Shown piece after piece: positions 12,601 through 21,944 of a DNA stretch of 64,000 bases. The DNA lies in the NCBI GenBank assembly GCA_034336665.1, contig CM067572.1, forward strand, positions 675,786-739,785. Reading direction: 5' to 3'. The notes under the pieces were generated by a model that saw nothing but the letters and a program-made list of their open reading frames with translations, ran no database searches and was not told the origin of the DNA. The stretch's first letter is position 1; every line of letters begins with the position of its first letter. This stretch comes from Luscinia megarhynchos. Its lineage: Eukaryota > Chordata > Aves > Passeriformes > Turdidae. Position numbers and translations under genes: made by a program.

Positions 12601-15600
12601 AGCCCCTCAGGCCCCAGGGTGGGGAAGCCCTGCTCTGGTTAAATGCATTTTTCACTTCTGAGAGCCTCTTTTCTGCAGCAGGGACATGGTGCACGTGATG
12701 TGCTCCTTTGGCAATTATGGAAAAATTAAAACCAAGCTGCCTCTGGAAGAGAGTCAATTAGGAAAATGGGATAAACTCATTTGGAGTACAGATTAGAGGA
12801 ACTTTTTGTTCATCCTCAAATAGAACTTTTAAAAGTATTTTTTGCTTGTAAACCAATCATCATGGGACTGTAATTCTGTTTTATAGCCATTATAAATTAG
12901 TTAAAGTATTTCTGTTCTTGCCCAGCCTCACAGAGTTTTGGAGATTTGTTTATTATTTTGCTAGATGTAACTGTGGAGAACTTCATGGGAGCCCAAGGGA
13001 AGTGACTCAAATCTCATGTTGCTTGTGTACATAGCTCAACTAGAATTAAATTTTTAATTAAGTTTCAGCAGTTTTTGTTCTTAAATTTTGCATCTTTTGC
13101 ACGAGAGGAGTTGTGGGCGTTTGTTTTGGGGAGCCAGTGTTTGTTCTTGCAGCAGTGAGGCCTCAGTCCCAGGCTGGGTTTGGCTCAGCAGGTACAGGCA
13201 GGCTGCAGTTGGCTCAGCCAGGGGATTAAGGGATACAAAAAGCCAACTCAGGCAGAATGGGGAATGCAGCTGACAAACTGCACCAAGGGAGCTTGTTTAA
13301 AAGCATGTGGAAGTGCTTAAAGGAGGGGAGAACAGGCACTTGTGTTCATTAGTGTGGGCCTTGCTGTGCCTGGAGTGTCTGTCTGGTGCAGCTCAGGGGG
13401 ATCTGTGTGACAGGACAGTCCCACCTGCCCCTCCATCCTCCTGCCCAGGAAAACAGAAGGTTCTCCTTGGGCTCTGTGTCTCCTGCAGCTGGAGTAATGG
13501 CAGCAATAAAGGCAAGTCCTCACCTCAGGCACCTCAGGTCCTCAGGGCTTTGGTGCAGCTGCTGCAGGTGTTGGACAGGAGCTCCTGCTCCGTCCACACG
13601 AGCTGGGGGAAGAGAGGAGCTGTGGGATCCCAAGTCAGCCGTTTGCAGTGAAGCCTGGCAGGTTCTGAGACCCTGCAGGAGCCCAGGGAGAGCAGCCAGG
13701 CACGGGAGCTCCCCTCGTGCTGGGCGGGAGACACGGCAGAGGGGGGCAGGAAGCTAGGTAGTTAGTTAGGTAGTTAGTTAGTTGTACCCACACTGCCCAG
13801 GGCAGGGAGCTTTGTCCAGCCCTGCCCACCCTTCCCAGTGACACCAGCACAGGGAATGTCACCTCTGCTCCCAGGTGAGGACACTCCCCTGTCCCCAGGT
13901 GAGCTGCTCTCAGCCTGCAGACACTCTCCTGGAGCCAGGCCTGGCCCTGTGCCCTCAGCAGCTCTCAGGGTGTCCGTCCCCATGTGATCAGTCAGGTCTG
14001 TCTGTTCCTGTGTCCCTGAGCAGAGATGGCAGTGCCCGAGTGATTCCCAGGTATTTGCAGCTGCTGCCTGTGTGTTACAGCAGTGATGGAGTCCCTTGAA
14101 CTTTGGTAACCTCTTTGTGTTTGTCATCTCCGAGCTTTGTGTTTGTTCAAGCATTTTTCCCAAATGGATCACACTTTGTTACCATTTTTAAAAGCTCTCT
14201 CATTTGGAAGGGTTACAGTGTGATTTTCTTGCCTTGCAGCCATTTCCATTGGTTTCCTCTTCACGGTGGTTGGTGAAGAGGGGTGAGTTAACAGCCTATG
14301 TGGAAGACACTGGACTTTTTTCCAAAAGAACCTCTAAGCAGCAGGTGTACTTCTTCCTCTTCAACGATGTTCTCATCATCACCAAGAAGAAGAGGTAAGA
14401 GCTTCACCAGTATAAAACTGCTTTTGTGTTCAGTCCCTGAATCACAGGGATTTTTAACATGATCCTGGCTGTGGAATGAGTTCAGGAGTTACTTGAGCCT
14501 CTACCACGGGTTACAAATAACAAGTAGCTGCTTGTTAAACAGGATTTACTTTTGGCAAACACAGTTAAGATTCCAAATTGTCAGACAAATTAAAAGTTTG
14601 GGAAGGATGGAGTGGTGGGAATGTCCTTTCCCCTCCAGGCTTCCCACGATGCCAGGGGCACAGAGCTGCCTGTGCCCAAGTGCCAGGGCTCATTCCCAGT
14701 GTGAGCCCTGCTCCCACCCACAGTGCTGTCATGGCACCACAGCCCTGCACACAGATGTTTGCTGATACTTGGGCTTGGATGTTTGTGGTTTTCCTCGAGC
14801 AGCCGAATCTCACAAGGTTCTTAACGTGGCACTAAGAGATCTCTGCTCACTTGGAGCTAAAATGCCATTTGGGAATCTGCACTTGGGGCTTTACCCCGAG
14901 CTCAGCTCCAGCCCTGGCCAGCTCTGTCCTGGCTCCAGGTGCTGGAGCTGCTCAGAGCTGTGGGGACACTGACAGGAGGGAGCCAGAGGGGCTCCAGTCA
15001 CAGGGACACGGGGACTTGGGATGTGCTCAAGGCTTTGAAAGGGATAAAAATCTGCTTTTCCCCACTGGCCAGCTCTTCGTTTATTGGGGCTGTTTCTTCT
15101 GCCAGTTGTCCTTGTAGCCCCTGCTGGGTGTAGACACAATCTGATTTTTTCTTAAATTGTTAAAAGTGGCACAGTACTTGCCAAGCCCTAATGGAGAGTC
15201 TTGAGAGGAGCAGTCAGTGCCAGCAGCTTTGGGTGCTGGGCCCTGGGGAGAGGCCAGCCCAGATGTGGCTGGTGCTGGGGCAGGGTCAGCCCTGTGCTGC
15301 TCACACAGACCTGGCTGTGGGCTGGGTCAGGGCCTCAGGTGAAATCAGAGCAGCTGGAACTCCTGACTGCTTTGACTGGGTTTGGATTCCCTTCCCTTCC
15401 CAGATCCAGCAGGTTTGTGGGATGGAAGTGAGGAGTAGGAAAGATTTGTAGAGATTTATCTGTTGATTAATTAGTAATAAATGCTGTTATGATTAGCTGT
15501 GCACTTGTACAGACTAGTTTGATTAATTCATAAGAAATGCATTTATTATTCATTGCACAAATGCATAGACACATTTCTTTTTCAGGCAGAAGATTCCCAG

Positions 15601-18600
15601 GTAGTGATGGCAGCACTCCTAGCTGGGATTGCCAGTTCTTCCCTTGGCTAAGGAGTTGTTCAGACTAAAATACTGATCTGGCTTCTTTTAAAAAAAAAAA
15701 CGAACACATCCCCCAAAATCCCCCAAAAAACCAAACCCCACCTCTCCCAAAAACGCAAGGCCCAGCCAGCCCTTTCCCTGGCTCAGAGCACCTGGGCAGG
15801 ACTGGGCAGGACTGGTTCCAGTGGGAGCTGCTCTGTGTCCCTCGTTTGGGAGGGCACACAGCTGGGCAGCCAGAGCCGTGTCAGTGTTGATGGCAGGGAG
15901 CTGAGCTGGGTTGGTGTCACACAGAGCAGATGCTCACCCCCGAGGGGCCGGGAGGGGCCGGGAGGGGCCGGGAGGGGCCGGGAGGGGCCGGGAGGACGGT
16001 GCGTGCGGGACCCCCAGCTCACCCGTGTGCCGCTGTGCCCGCAGCGAGGAGAGCTACACCGTGAGCGGGTACTCGCTGCGGGAGCAGCTGCAGGTGCTGC
16101 CCGGCGCCGCGGAGGAGCCCAGCCCCTCGCCGGGGGTCCCGCACCCCGCCCGCGCCGCCCCCCGCCCCTTCCGGCTGCTGCTCTGCAACCACGCGGGGGA
16201 CCGGGTGGAGATGCTGCTGCGAGCCGAGACGCTGTGAGTACGGGTACTGCCCTGTGAGTACGGGTACTTACTCAGTGAGTACAGTTACTGCTCTGTGAGT
16301 ACAGTTATTATTCCGTGAGTACGGGTTACTGCCCAGTGAGTACAGTTATTACTCAGTACAGTTATTATTCAGTGAATACAGTTACTTACTCAGTACAGTT
16401 ATTGCTCTGTGAGTTCAGTTGTTACTCTGTGAGTACAGTTACTGCTCCATGAGTACAGTTATTGCTCCGTGAGTACAGTTACTGCCCAGTGAGTACAGTT
16501 ATTGCTCAGTGAGTACAGTTATTGCTCAATGAGTACAGTTACTATGCAGTGAGTAGTTATTGCTCCGTGAGTACAGTTACTGCCCAGTGAGTATGGTTAT
16601 TGCTCAGTGAGTACAGTTAGTACAGTTACTCAATGAGTTCAGTTACTTACTCAGTGAGTACAGTTACTCAGTATAGTTACTCAGTGAGTACAGTTATTAC
16701 TCAGTACAGTTATTAATCAGTACAGTTACTCAGAACAGTTACTTATTCAGTGAGTACAGTTACCCAGTACAGTTACCAGTGAGTAAAGTTATTACTCAGT
16801 GAGTACAGTTACTGCTGAGTACGGTTATTGCTCTGTGAGTACAGTTACTCAGTGAGTACAGTTATTACTCAGTGAGTACAGTTACCCAGTACAGTTACCA
16901 GTGAGTACAGTTATTACTCAGTGAGTACAGTTACTTAGTGAGAACAGTTACTTAAGGGATTTCTTCACCTGATTGTCTCTCAGGGCTGCTCTTCCCGCCC
17001 TGCCCAGAGCAGTAAGTGTTTAATTAGTTACTAGTTTTTATGACTTATTCTGGTTCATTAATTTACCTGGGTAAGGGCTGCTTGCCCTGCCTGCAGAAGA
17101 GAGTGCAGCGAGCCGGGGCAGTTCCCGTGGGGCAGCCCTGCTGGGGAGGGCAGTGCTGCCAGCTGGTGCCACCCCAGGGTGCTGCGTGGTGCCGTGGCTG
17201 TGCAGGGACGCTGCAGCCGTGGCACAGAGCAGGGCCCATGCAGGAGGAGCCCTGCTCTCCTGGCACCCTGAGCAGTGCCCCAGGAGCCAGCAGAGCCGGG
17301 CTGCTCTGGGATGTGCCATCAACTTCCACAGCACCCAGGGCTGAAAGGAGCTCATTTGTTCTGGGGGAGGCTGGAGGCACGACAGAGACATGAGAGGCAG
17401 TGCTCCAGACATGTCCCTGCTGGAAAAATCCAGAGTTCTAGGTTGGCTTTCAAAGTTTAGAATAACCATGAAAGAAACTGAAGATCATCAGTGCTGTCTA
17501 TTAAAGATGTCCTTATGAAGGCAGGAGATGATTCAGACTTGTTTGGAAATGCAATTTTATTTGGGAAAAAATGCAGGACATTTTTAGTTGTCTGGGCTTT
17601 GTATGAAAAGACATTTTGTTCTGCAGACTTATTATTGATTTGTTCTGTGCTGTTTGCAGTATAAATAGCAGCCCAGCTGATTGTCACTCAGAGCAAGAGT
17701 CTGAAAAGAATTCCTGTATTTCAAGTTACCTATTTTTATAATCTTGTCCTTTGAGAGGGATGGGAAGGGAATTTCCAAGGCCAAACAGTTCAGCGAGTTG
17801 AGCATGCCTTAGGAATAGTTTTGTGCAGGTAAAACTGAGATGTTTTCTCTGCCACAAAGATTTCCAGCACAGTTTGATCCTGTTTTGCCACCTGCTGTGG
17901 CGTGGGGGTGCCAAGGACACAAGCACCAGTGTCAGGTGAGAGCTTTGTGAGAAGGGGAGCACAGAGGTGATGGTACTCAGGGGTTGCTCGCAGGTGCAGG
18001 GACAGAGATGCTGGCACTGGGAGCAGGAAGGGCAGCCCTGAGCCCTGGGGCAGGGCTGAGTGAGGACACTGGCTGTGCTTTGCAGGAGCGACAGAGCCCG
18101 CTGGATCACGGCGCTGGGCCAGGACAGCGACGGGCAGCACCCGGACAGGGCCAGTGAGTGACTGCTGTGGGCATTTTAAATCCGAGGGTGCTTGCTGGGA
18201 TAAAAGCAGCCCTGTGCCTGGTCTGACTGAGCTCTCCTTCCCCAGCCCTGGCTCAGGTGGAGACCATCAGGACGTACACAGCCAAGCAGGCCGACGAGCT
18301 CTCGCTCCAAGTCGCTGATGTCGTTTTGGTTTATCAAAAAGTCAGTGATGGTGAGTGAGGGTTTTGCTGTCAGTAACTATTTGTCACCTCTGCAGGGGGA
18401 TCCAGCTACAAGAATTTGTTTCCTATTAGCACAGGGCTGCAGTGAGTAAAGGTTCAGCTTCCAAGGAAAACATGAACGTTTGGGTTCAGGTTTCTAAAGG
18501 AAGCAGCAGATACAACCAGCTGTAGAATGTGGCTGTGGGCCAGTTTTGGCATGGGAGGTGTCCACAAGTAGGAAATTGAATTTTCTAAAACCACGGAGCT

Positions 18601-19595
18601 CAGCCATTCTAGTGAGTGCCAGGGTTGTCCAAGAGAAACATCCCCAGTCTGTCATGCCATGGTCTGGCCTTTCCTGCCACAGCTCTGGCACAGGGTGGGT
18701 GCTGGGGTTTTCCACAGGATCAAGTATCCCAAGATGAATGATTCTTGCCCCGACCTGCCCTCAGCTGCACTGATAACACCAAGTGCTGGCTCAGGGATCC
18801 AGGACACTGTCAGTACTTGAACGACAAAAAAGATAGTGAAATTGTGCAACACTTTGCACATCCTATTTTTCCCTAGTCTGGCTGTATTTAAAACATCTGC
18901 CTAAGCTGTCCTAAGCAGGTGCTGGATTGCCAGTCAGGCAGGTACAGGCTGTGTGGTGAGCAGCAGGCAGGGCAGGATGGCTGGCTGGGCTGCAGGGTGT
19001 CACTGCTGTTCCCTCCCAGAGGGGGGGCTGGGCTGCAGGGTGTCACTGCTGTCCCTCCCAGAGGGGGTGGCTGGGCTGCAGGGTGTCACTGCTGTCCCTC
19101 CCAGAGGGGGTGGCTGGGCTGCAGGGTGTCACTGCTGTCCCTCCCCCAGAGGGGGTGGCTGGGCTGCAGGGGTGTCACTGCTGTCCCTCCCCAGAGGGGG
19201 TGGCTGGGCTGCAGGGTGTCACTGCTGTCCCTCCCCAGAGGGGGGTGGGCTGCAGGGTGTCACTGCTGTCCCTCCCCAGAGGGGGTGGCTGGGCTGCAGG
19301 GTGTCACTGCTGTCCCTCCCAGAGGGGGTGGCTGGGCTGCAGGGTGTCACTGCTGTCCCTCCCAGAGGGGGTGGCTGGGCTGCAGGGAGTCACTGCTGTC
19401 CCTCCCAGAGGGGGTGGCTGGGCTGCAGGGAGTCACTGCTGTCCCTCCCCAGGCTGGTGCGAGGGGGAGCGGCTGCGGGACGGCCGGAGGGGCTGGTTCC
19501 CCTCGGAGTGCGCCCGGGAGATCACCTGCAGGGCCACGCTGGACAGGAACATGGAGCGCAGGGGCCGCCTGCTGGGGCTGGAAACCAACGTGTAG
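598..19595 (+). CDS. ARHGEF26: ARHGEF26 (SGEF), C-terminal half, 11 exons
   Basis: Rho guanine-nucleotide exchange factor; in mammals it activates RhoG, acts in macropinocytosis and epithelial junctions, and binds Scribble/Dlg1. Exons at 598-654, 2209-2369, 8610-8762, 9623-9752, 10789-10863, 11340-11429, 14240-14394, 16045-16233, 18086-18153, 18246-18350 and 19453-19595 have matching phases and total 1326 bases (441 codons plus TAG). The in-window protein runs: DH domain about residues 20-220, PH about 228-345, SH3 about 366-425, then a C-terminal ETNV PDZ ligand. Human SGEF is 871 residues, so the N-terminal half lies upstream of the window. Paralogues ARHGEF16/19/5 and NGEF share the layout, but the neighbours DHX36 and GPR149 fix the identity. 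The largest intron (2370-8609) and several others carry minisatellites, some starting or ending at the splice site. Confidence 0.97.
975..1103. repeat. 63-base tandem duplication, ARHGEF26 intron
   Basis: Two near-identical 63-base units beginning GGGCTGTACCCACCC at 975 and 1038. Confidence 0.9.
1159..1322. repeat. Pyrimidine-rich minisatellite, ARHGEF26 intron
   Basis: About five units of 28-39 bases, CCCCTTTGCTCCTTGAGTCC followed by TTGATCCCCTTTCCTTT, with length variants. Confidence 0.88.
2209..2369 (+). CDS. ARHGEF26: ARHGEF26 exon (start of DH domain)
   Basis: Begins [19 protein letters not shown], the conserved first helix (CR1) of a DH domain, and ends EASKK with a split Lys codon (phase 2). 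Acceptor CTTTGCAG, donor GTAAGT. The following intron is the longest here, about 6.2 kb. Confidence 0.96.
2751..2895. repeat. 42-base minisatellite, ARHGEF26 intron
   Basis: Units start GTGCCATGGGACTGTCACTG at 2751, 2793, 2841 and 2883. The third interval is 48 bases because of a short insertion. Confidence 0.9.
6910..7617. repeat. 41-base minisatellite, about 17 copies, ARHGEF26 intron
   Basis: Exact 41-base period of CACACCTGGGCAGTGCCTTG followed by GTTTGGTTAATCCCTGCTGTG, with point variants. Each copy carries a CACCTG E-box. It lies mid-intron in the 6.2 kb intron, away from exons. Confidence 0.95.
8610..8762 (+). CDS. ARHGEF26: ARHGEF26 exon (DH domain)
   Basis: Encodes [20 protein letters not shown] through [10 protein letters not shown], part of the DH helical bundle. 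Acceptor CCCCCAG. The donor at 8763 is GTGAGT and is the first unit of a long array of near-identical GTGAGT repeats. The split Leu codon (CT|G) joins cleanly to the exon at 9623. Confidence 0.96.
8763..9255. repeat. Donor-site minisatellite, ARHGEF26 intron
   Basis: Begins at the splice donor of the 8610-8762 exon. Units are CTGTGAGTGTGAGCAGACCC plus TAGAGTGAGTGTGGCAGAGC and variants. About twenty GTGAGT hexamers lie in 490 bases. Confidence 0.95.
9623..9752 (+). CDS. ARHGEF26: ARHGEF26 exon (DH domain, CR3)
   Basis: Contains [15 protein letters not shown], the most conserved DH segment (CR3), which contacts the GTPase. Acceptor CCCCAG, donor GTGAGA; ends in phase 0. Confidence 0.97.
10789..10863 (+). 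CDS. ARHGEF26: ARHGEF26 exon (DH domain)
   Basis: 25 codons, [20 protein letters not shown] then KEVSK. Phase 0 at both ends, acceptor CTTTCAG, donor GTACAT. It continues the last DH helices. Confidence 0.96.
11340..11429 (+). CDS. ARHGEF26: ARHGEF26 exon (end of DH domain)
   Basis: 30 codons, [20 protein letters not shown] then [10 protein letters not shown]. It covers the last DH helix and the link to PH. Acceptor TCTGCAG, donor GTACCA, phase 0 at both ends. Confidence 0.96.
12335..12490. repeat. Pyrimidine-rich simple repeat, ARHGEF26 intron
   Basis: Irregular repeat of CCCTGTCCCTCC and CCATCCCTCTCTGTCC. Confidence 0.85.
14240..14394 (+). CDS. ARHGEF26: ARHGEF26 exon (PH domain start)
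   Basis: Encodes the first PH strands: [20 protein letters not shown], then [18 protein letters not shown]. Acceptor CCTTGCAG, donor GTAAGA; ends with a split AG|C serine codon. Confidence 0.97.
15942..15995. repeat. G-rich 10-base repeat, potential G-quadruplex
   Basis: Five tandem copies of GAGGGGCCGG about 50 bases before the acceptor of the 16045 exon. Runs of three or four Gs with short loops fit the G3+N1-7 G-quadruplex pattern on the transcribed RNA. Confidence 0.9.
16045..16233 (+). CDS. ARHGEF26: ARHGEF26 exon (PH domain middle, GC-rich)
   Basis: Starts [17 protein letters not shown] and ends [10 protein letters not shown], both PH-like. The part between is Pro/Ala/Arg-rich and diverges from the Ser-rich mammalian loop, in keeping with the very high local GC. 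A G-rich 10-base repeat lies about 50 bases before the acceptor. The donor at 16234 (GTGAGT) is the first unit of a long donor-like array. Confidence 0.93.
16234..16957. repeat. Second donor-site minisatellite, ARHGEF26 intron
   Basis: Begins at the splice donor of the 16045-16233 exon. Roughly 20-base units GTGAGTACAGTTACTGCTCT with many variants continue for about 720 bases, most still carrying GTGAGTA. Confidence 0.95.
18086..18153 (+). CDS. ARHGEF26: ARHGEF26 exon (end of PH domain)
   Basis: Encodes [20 protein letters not shown]; the RARWITALG segment is the C-terminal PH helix with its conserved Trp. Acceptor TTTGCAG, donor GTGAGT. Confidence 0.95.
18246..18350 (+). CDS. ARHGEF26: ARHGEF26 exon (SH3 domain start)
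   Basis: Encodes [20 protein letters not shown] then [13 protein letters not shown]. It contains the SH3 opening: AKQADELSL matches the ALYDY-x-x-x-DELS type motif, followed by the RT loop. Acceptor CCCCAG, donor GTGAGT. Confidence 0.95.
18987..19452. repeat. Acceptor-site minisatellite, ARHGEF26 last intron
   Basis: Eleven units of about 43 bases. CACTGCTGT recurs at 19001, 19044, 19087, 19130, 19176, 19220, 19261, 19304, 19348, 19391 and 19434. Each has CTGCTGTCCCTCCCAG; the last unit is the real 3' splice site of the final exon. Confidence 0.96.
19453..19595 (+). CDS. ARHGEF26: ARHGEF26 last exon (SH3 end and PDZ ligand)
   Basis: Encodes [20 protein letters not shown], the second half of the SH3 domain, and ends [10 protein letters not shown] then TAG. 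ETNV is a class I PDZ ligand. Its acceptor is the last unit of an 11-copy array of acceptor-like sequence. The final codons and stop begin a seven-copy 40-base repeat running into the 3' UTR. Confidence 0.96.
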
Positions 19596-19863
19596 CCCTG
19601 CCACACCCAGCCTGGGGCTGGAAACCAACGTGGAGCCCTGCCACACCCAGCCTGGGGCTGGAAACCAACGTGGAGCCCTGCCACACCCAGCCTGGGGCTG
19701 GAAACCAACGTGGAGCCCTGCCACACCCAGCCTGGGGCTGGAAACCAACGTGTAGCCCTGCCACACCCAGCCTGGGGCTGGAAACCAACGTGTAGCCCTG
19801 CCACACCCAGCCTGGGGCTGGAAACCAACGTGGAGCCCTGCCACACCCAGCCTGGGGCTGCTG
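19572..19863. repeat. 40-base minisatellite spanning the ARHGEF26 stop codon
   Basis: Seven exact-period 40-base units starting GAAACCAACGTG at 19581, 19621, 19661, 19701, 19741, 19781 and 19821. Copies 1, 5 and 6 read GTGTAG; copies 2, 3, 4 and 7 read GTGGAG. The first copy encodes the native ETNV-stop end. Confidence 0.97.
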
Positions 19864-21200
19864 GCTGGGACAGGGGACAGCAGAGCCACAAACCAGCAGC
19901 ACAGGGGAGAGCAGAGTTACAGCCAGCAGCAGCACTGGAGACTGGCACAGGGGACAGCAGAGCCACAAGCTGGCACACTGGAGACTGGTATCCCTTCTCC
20001 TCTGGCTCCACAGCTCCCAGCTGAGCCCTGGCCCAGCAGCACCTTGCAGCCGTGTCTCAGGCCCCCTTTTGCAGCTCCTGCCTCCTTTACACTCCTGCTC
20101 CATCGGGGTTTGGGCACCTGGACTTGTTCCCAGCAGCAGAACTCCTGGGGCTGGATGGTGATGAGCAGCAGTGCTGTGTGCTCTGAGGAGCTGCTGTGCT
20201 GTGGGACACTGGGCTCCTGTCAGCACCTGAACTGCAGAGAGCAGCTCTGCACTCTCCAAAGGCTGACCTACCTCTCAGTGCAGCTCCAGGCACATCCTGA
20301 GCTGGCTGCAGGCACAGCCAGGCTGGCTCCAAGTTCTGCTGTGGGCAGAGGGTTTCTGAAAGCCAGCCAAAGGTCCCACCCTGCAGCATGGCTGCTGCTG
20401 ATCCAGCCTAGCACAGGTATTTACTGCACAGTACCTGCTGCTAGTGGGGCAGGTGTTCTGGTTTCCTCAGGTGTCTGCTGAGCTCTTGCACTTCACTCGT
20501 GCTTCAGAGGAGTGATGAGCACGTGAAATGCACTCAGGGGTGAGCAGAGTTCAGGGCAGCTGGCTGCAGAGAGGTGTGGGAGTCTGGGATAAAAACCCTT
20601 TTAGGGACCAGCTGCTGCCTCAGCAGGTGCAAATCACTCACTAGAAACAAGAAGACAAGGTGGAGTGGCAGGCTTGGTTCCTGCTGCCTTCCCCAGCCTC
20701 TGCCAGTGCTGGTTTCCATCCTGCAAGGTGCTGATGTGAGTGGTGAGTGAATTGGGTGTTTGGAAAGAGGTAGCTCTACTAATTTAAACTTCATTAGGAA
20801 GGCAGTAATGTTGTACAAAAATACTTACCTGGACAGTGTGACAGTGGTTTTACAGCCTTGCAAATTAATTTATAAGTGGACTGATAAAATAGTAATGAGT
20901 GAAACTGTAAATTGAACAAAGACTTATTTAACATAGTAAAAATACTGCTGTATTAACAAATGTTGTTGTACACATGCAGATGTTTAACATATAACTGAAT
21001 GTATAAATCCAGGCATTAATTTTATTCAGATTTTTTTAATACACTGTATATATTTTTCATACCTAGTTTTTAAAAAAAATGCTGTAATGTTTTGTAAAAA
21101 CATTTTTCACTTTTCCTATTGTTGGACACAGTTCTTCAGGAATTAAAAGACTTCTATGATTTTATAGGACAACAATCAATAAAATGCTTTTAAATCCTTA
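19596..21200 (+). other. ARHGEF26: ARHGEF26 3' untranslated region
   Basis: Follows the TAG stop. It opens with six further copies of the 40-base repeat that contains the stop, then unique sequence, then AT-rich sequence typical of a 3' end. The AATAAA at 21178 marks the likely end, so the length is approximate. Confidence 0.75.
21178..21183 (+). terminator. ARHGEF26 polyadenylation signal AATAAA
   Basis: Canonical hexamer in AT-rich sequence about 1.6 kb after the stop. A variant ATTAAA lies about 35 bases upstream at 21142-21147. Confidence 0.7.
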
Positions 21201-21944
21201 GTAAAAAAAGTTTTGAATTTCTTTAATGCCATAAAGCTGCCAGTTGATGTCATTTTTGTCAGAGAAATTACATCTCTTCAGCAAACACTGGCATTTTAGG
21301 TTTTTCCTGCTGTGTAAACAGCACCATGCTGTGTCCTACCTCATCTGTCACAGCTCCCATCCACCTGGGACAATTTACCAGTGGCTGGGACAGCAGCTCA
21401 CTGCTGACACCAAGTCTTCAGTTCCCTCTGCTTCTTGGAGTTCAGCTGGTGGGAAATCCTGTTCCTGAGTGGTGTTAAACACCTCTTTCATTAGCAAAAA
21501 AAAAAAAGTAATTTTTAACACTGACTTCTCTATTAACACTGCTATTGCAATGTAAATCATGTAAAAACTCAACCCCTCCACAGCCCCTGTGCACTGTGAA
21601 CACACAGTCTCCTTTTTACCTTTACAGCAGCACCTCCTCTTTAATTCCTGCCCAGCAGGGGCAGAGGCAGCTGCAGGATCAGCTCTCATTTCTGCAGGGC
21701 AGAGCAATTCTCCCCATTCCACACCCCCGAGGGGGCAGCAGGGCCCTGCTGCTGGGGACAGAGGTTAAACCACTCCAGCCTGCACCCTCCATCCCTTGTT
21801 AGCCCAATGGAAACTGTCTGGCCAGTAACTGCAACTTAAAAGTCCCACCTGTGCTGTTCTGCACATAAATCCTCCTGAACCTGATCATTAAGGTCATTTC
21901 TGCAAAGGAAAAAACCCAACAACGAAACACGGAAGAAGGGAGAA

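Noticed and set aside
18919..20259. Frames of 245-280 codons on both strands over the ARHGEF26 3' end
   Set aside because: Produced by the 43-base and 40-base minisatellites; the real exon uses a different frame with conserved SH3 sequence.
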